From Lawsonibacter sp. (GTDB lineage Bacteria; Bacillota; Clostridia; Oscillospirales; Oscillospiraceae), in contig JAAWLY010000153.1 in the NCBI GenBank assembly GCA_022798155.1, positions 1 through 5,158 of the forward strand: a stretch of 5,158 bases of DNA. The letters run 5' to 3'. This document shows positions 5,158 through 5,158 of this stretch, piece after piece (positions within the stretch are counted from its first letter, which is position 1; each line of letters begins with the position of its first letter). The translations under genes and the position numbers were made by a program. The notes below the pieces were generated by a model. That model was not told where the DNA came from. It saw only the letters and a list, made by a program, of their open reading frames with translations, and did no database searches.

Positions 5158-5158
5158 G
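5048..5158. repeat. 24-bp in-frame tandem repeat (at least 4.6 copies, continues past the window)
   Basis: Units start at 5048, 5072, 5096, 5120 and 5144; the last is cut at 15 bases by the window edge. Units 2 to 4 and the partial fifth are identical. The unit at 5048-5071 differs at two bases (5053 and 5059), both silent Ala codons (GCA for GCG, GCC for GCT). On the minus strand each unit encodes the eight residues APADTSTP. Being a multiple of three, copy-number change keeps the reading frame and only alters linker length. Confidence 0.95.

Noticed and set aside
5048..5158. Tandem array as a CRISPR or iteron origin
   Set aside because: The 24-bp units are contiguous with no spacers and encode a regular eight-residue linker in frame with the downstream coiled-coil gene.

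Overview
The window looks like chromosomal DNA of a fairly GC-rich Gram-positive anaerobe, most plausibly a gut Clostridia member of the Oscillospiraceae type (Flavonifractor, Lawsonibacter, Oscillibacter and similar). This is an inference from strong GGAGG ribosome sites, sigma-A-like promoters with AT-rich cores, GC-rich codon use, and the mix of gene families. No database search was possible. There are no RNA genes, insertion sequences, CRISPR arrays or phage genes.

Layout from left to right. Positions 1-501 (minus) hold the first 167 codons of an ABC transporter ATPase of the BcrA / lantibiotic-immunity type, cut by the window edge. Upstream of it, at 592-1254 (minus), is an OmpR/PhoB-type response regulator with its own good promoter. 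The regulator is transcribed toward the ABC gene, so the two look like a sense-and-export unit, but no histidine kinase lies between them. The 1255-1450 intergenic region separates this unit from a divergent tetR-type regulator (1451-2008, plus). It holds two divergent promoters with a perfect terminator-like hairpin between them. tetR ends in a strong intrinsic terminator whose T-run overlaps the stop codon of the convergent gene.

Positions 2049-4160 (minus) encode a 703-residue RND/MMPL-family transporter with two homologous halves and a conserved Asp-Tyr pair in each. It is preceded at 16 bases by an ORF (4177-5157, minus, open at the right edge) for the C-terminal 326 residues of a coiled-coil protein. 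That protein carries a Pro/Ala/Thr/Ser/Asp linker built from perfect 24-bp tandem repeats that run off the window. The stop codon of this gene directly abuts the transporter's Shine-Dalgarno, so the two genes are almost certainly one translationally coupled operon.

Functional reading (inference): two neighbouring envelope export/defence units with regulators back to back. One is response regulator plus ABC transporter (peptide antibiotic sensing or immunity). The other is a coiled-coil partner plus MMPL transporter, with the TetR protein as a possible repressor of itself and perhaps of that operon. The most interesting parts are the repeat-bearing coiled-coil partner of the MMPL pump and the orphan hairpin between the divergent promoters. 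Nothing here clearly proves an undescribed system.
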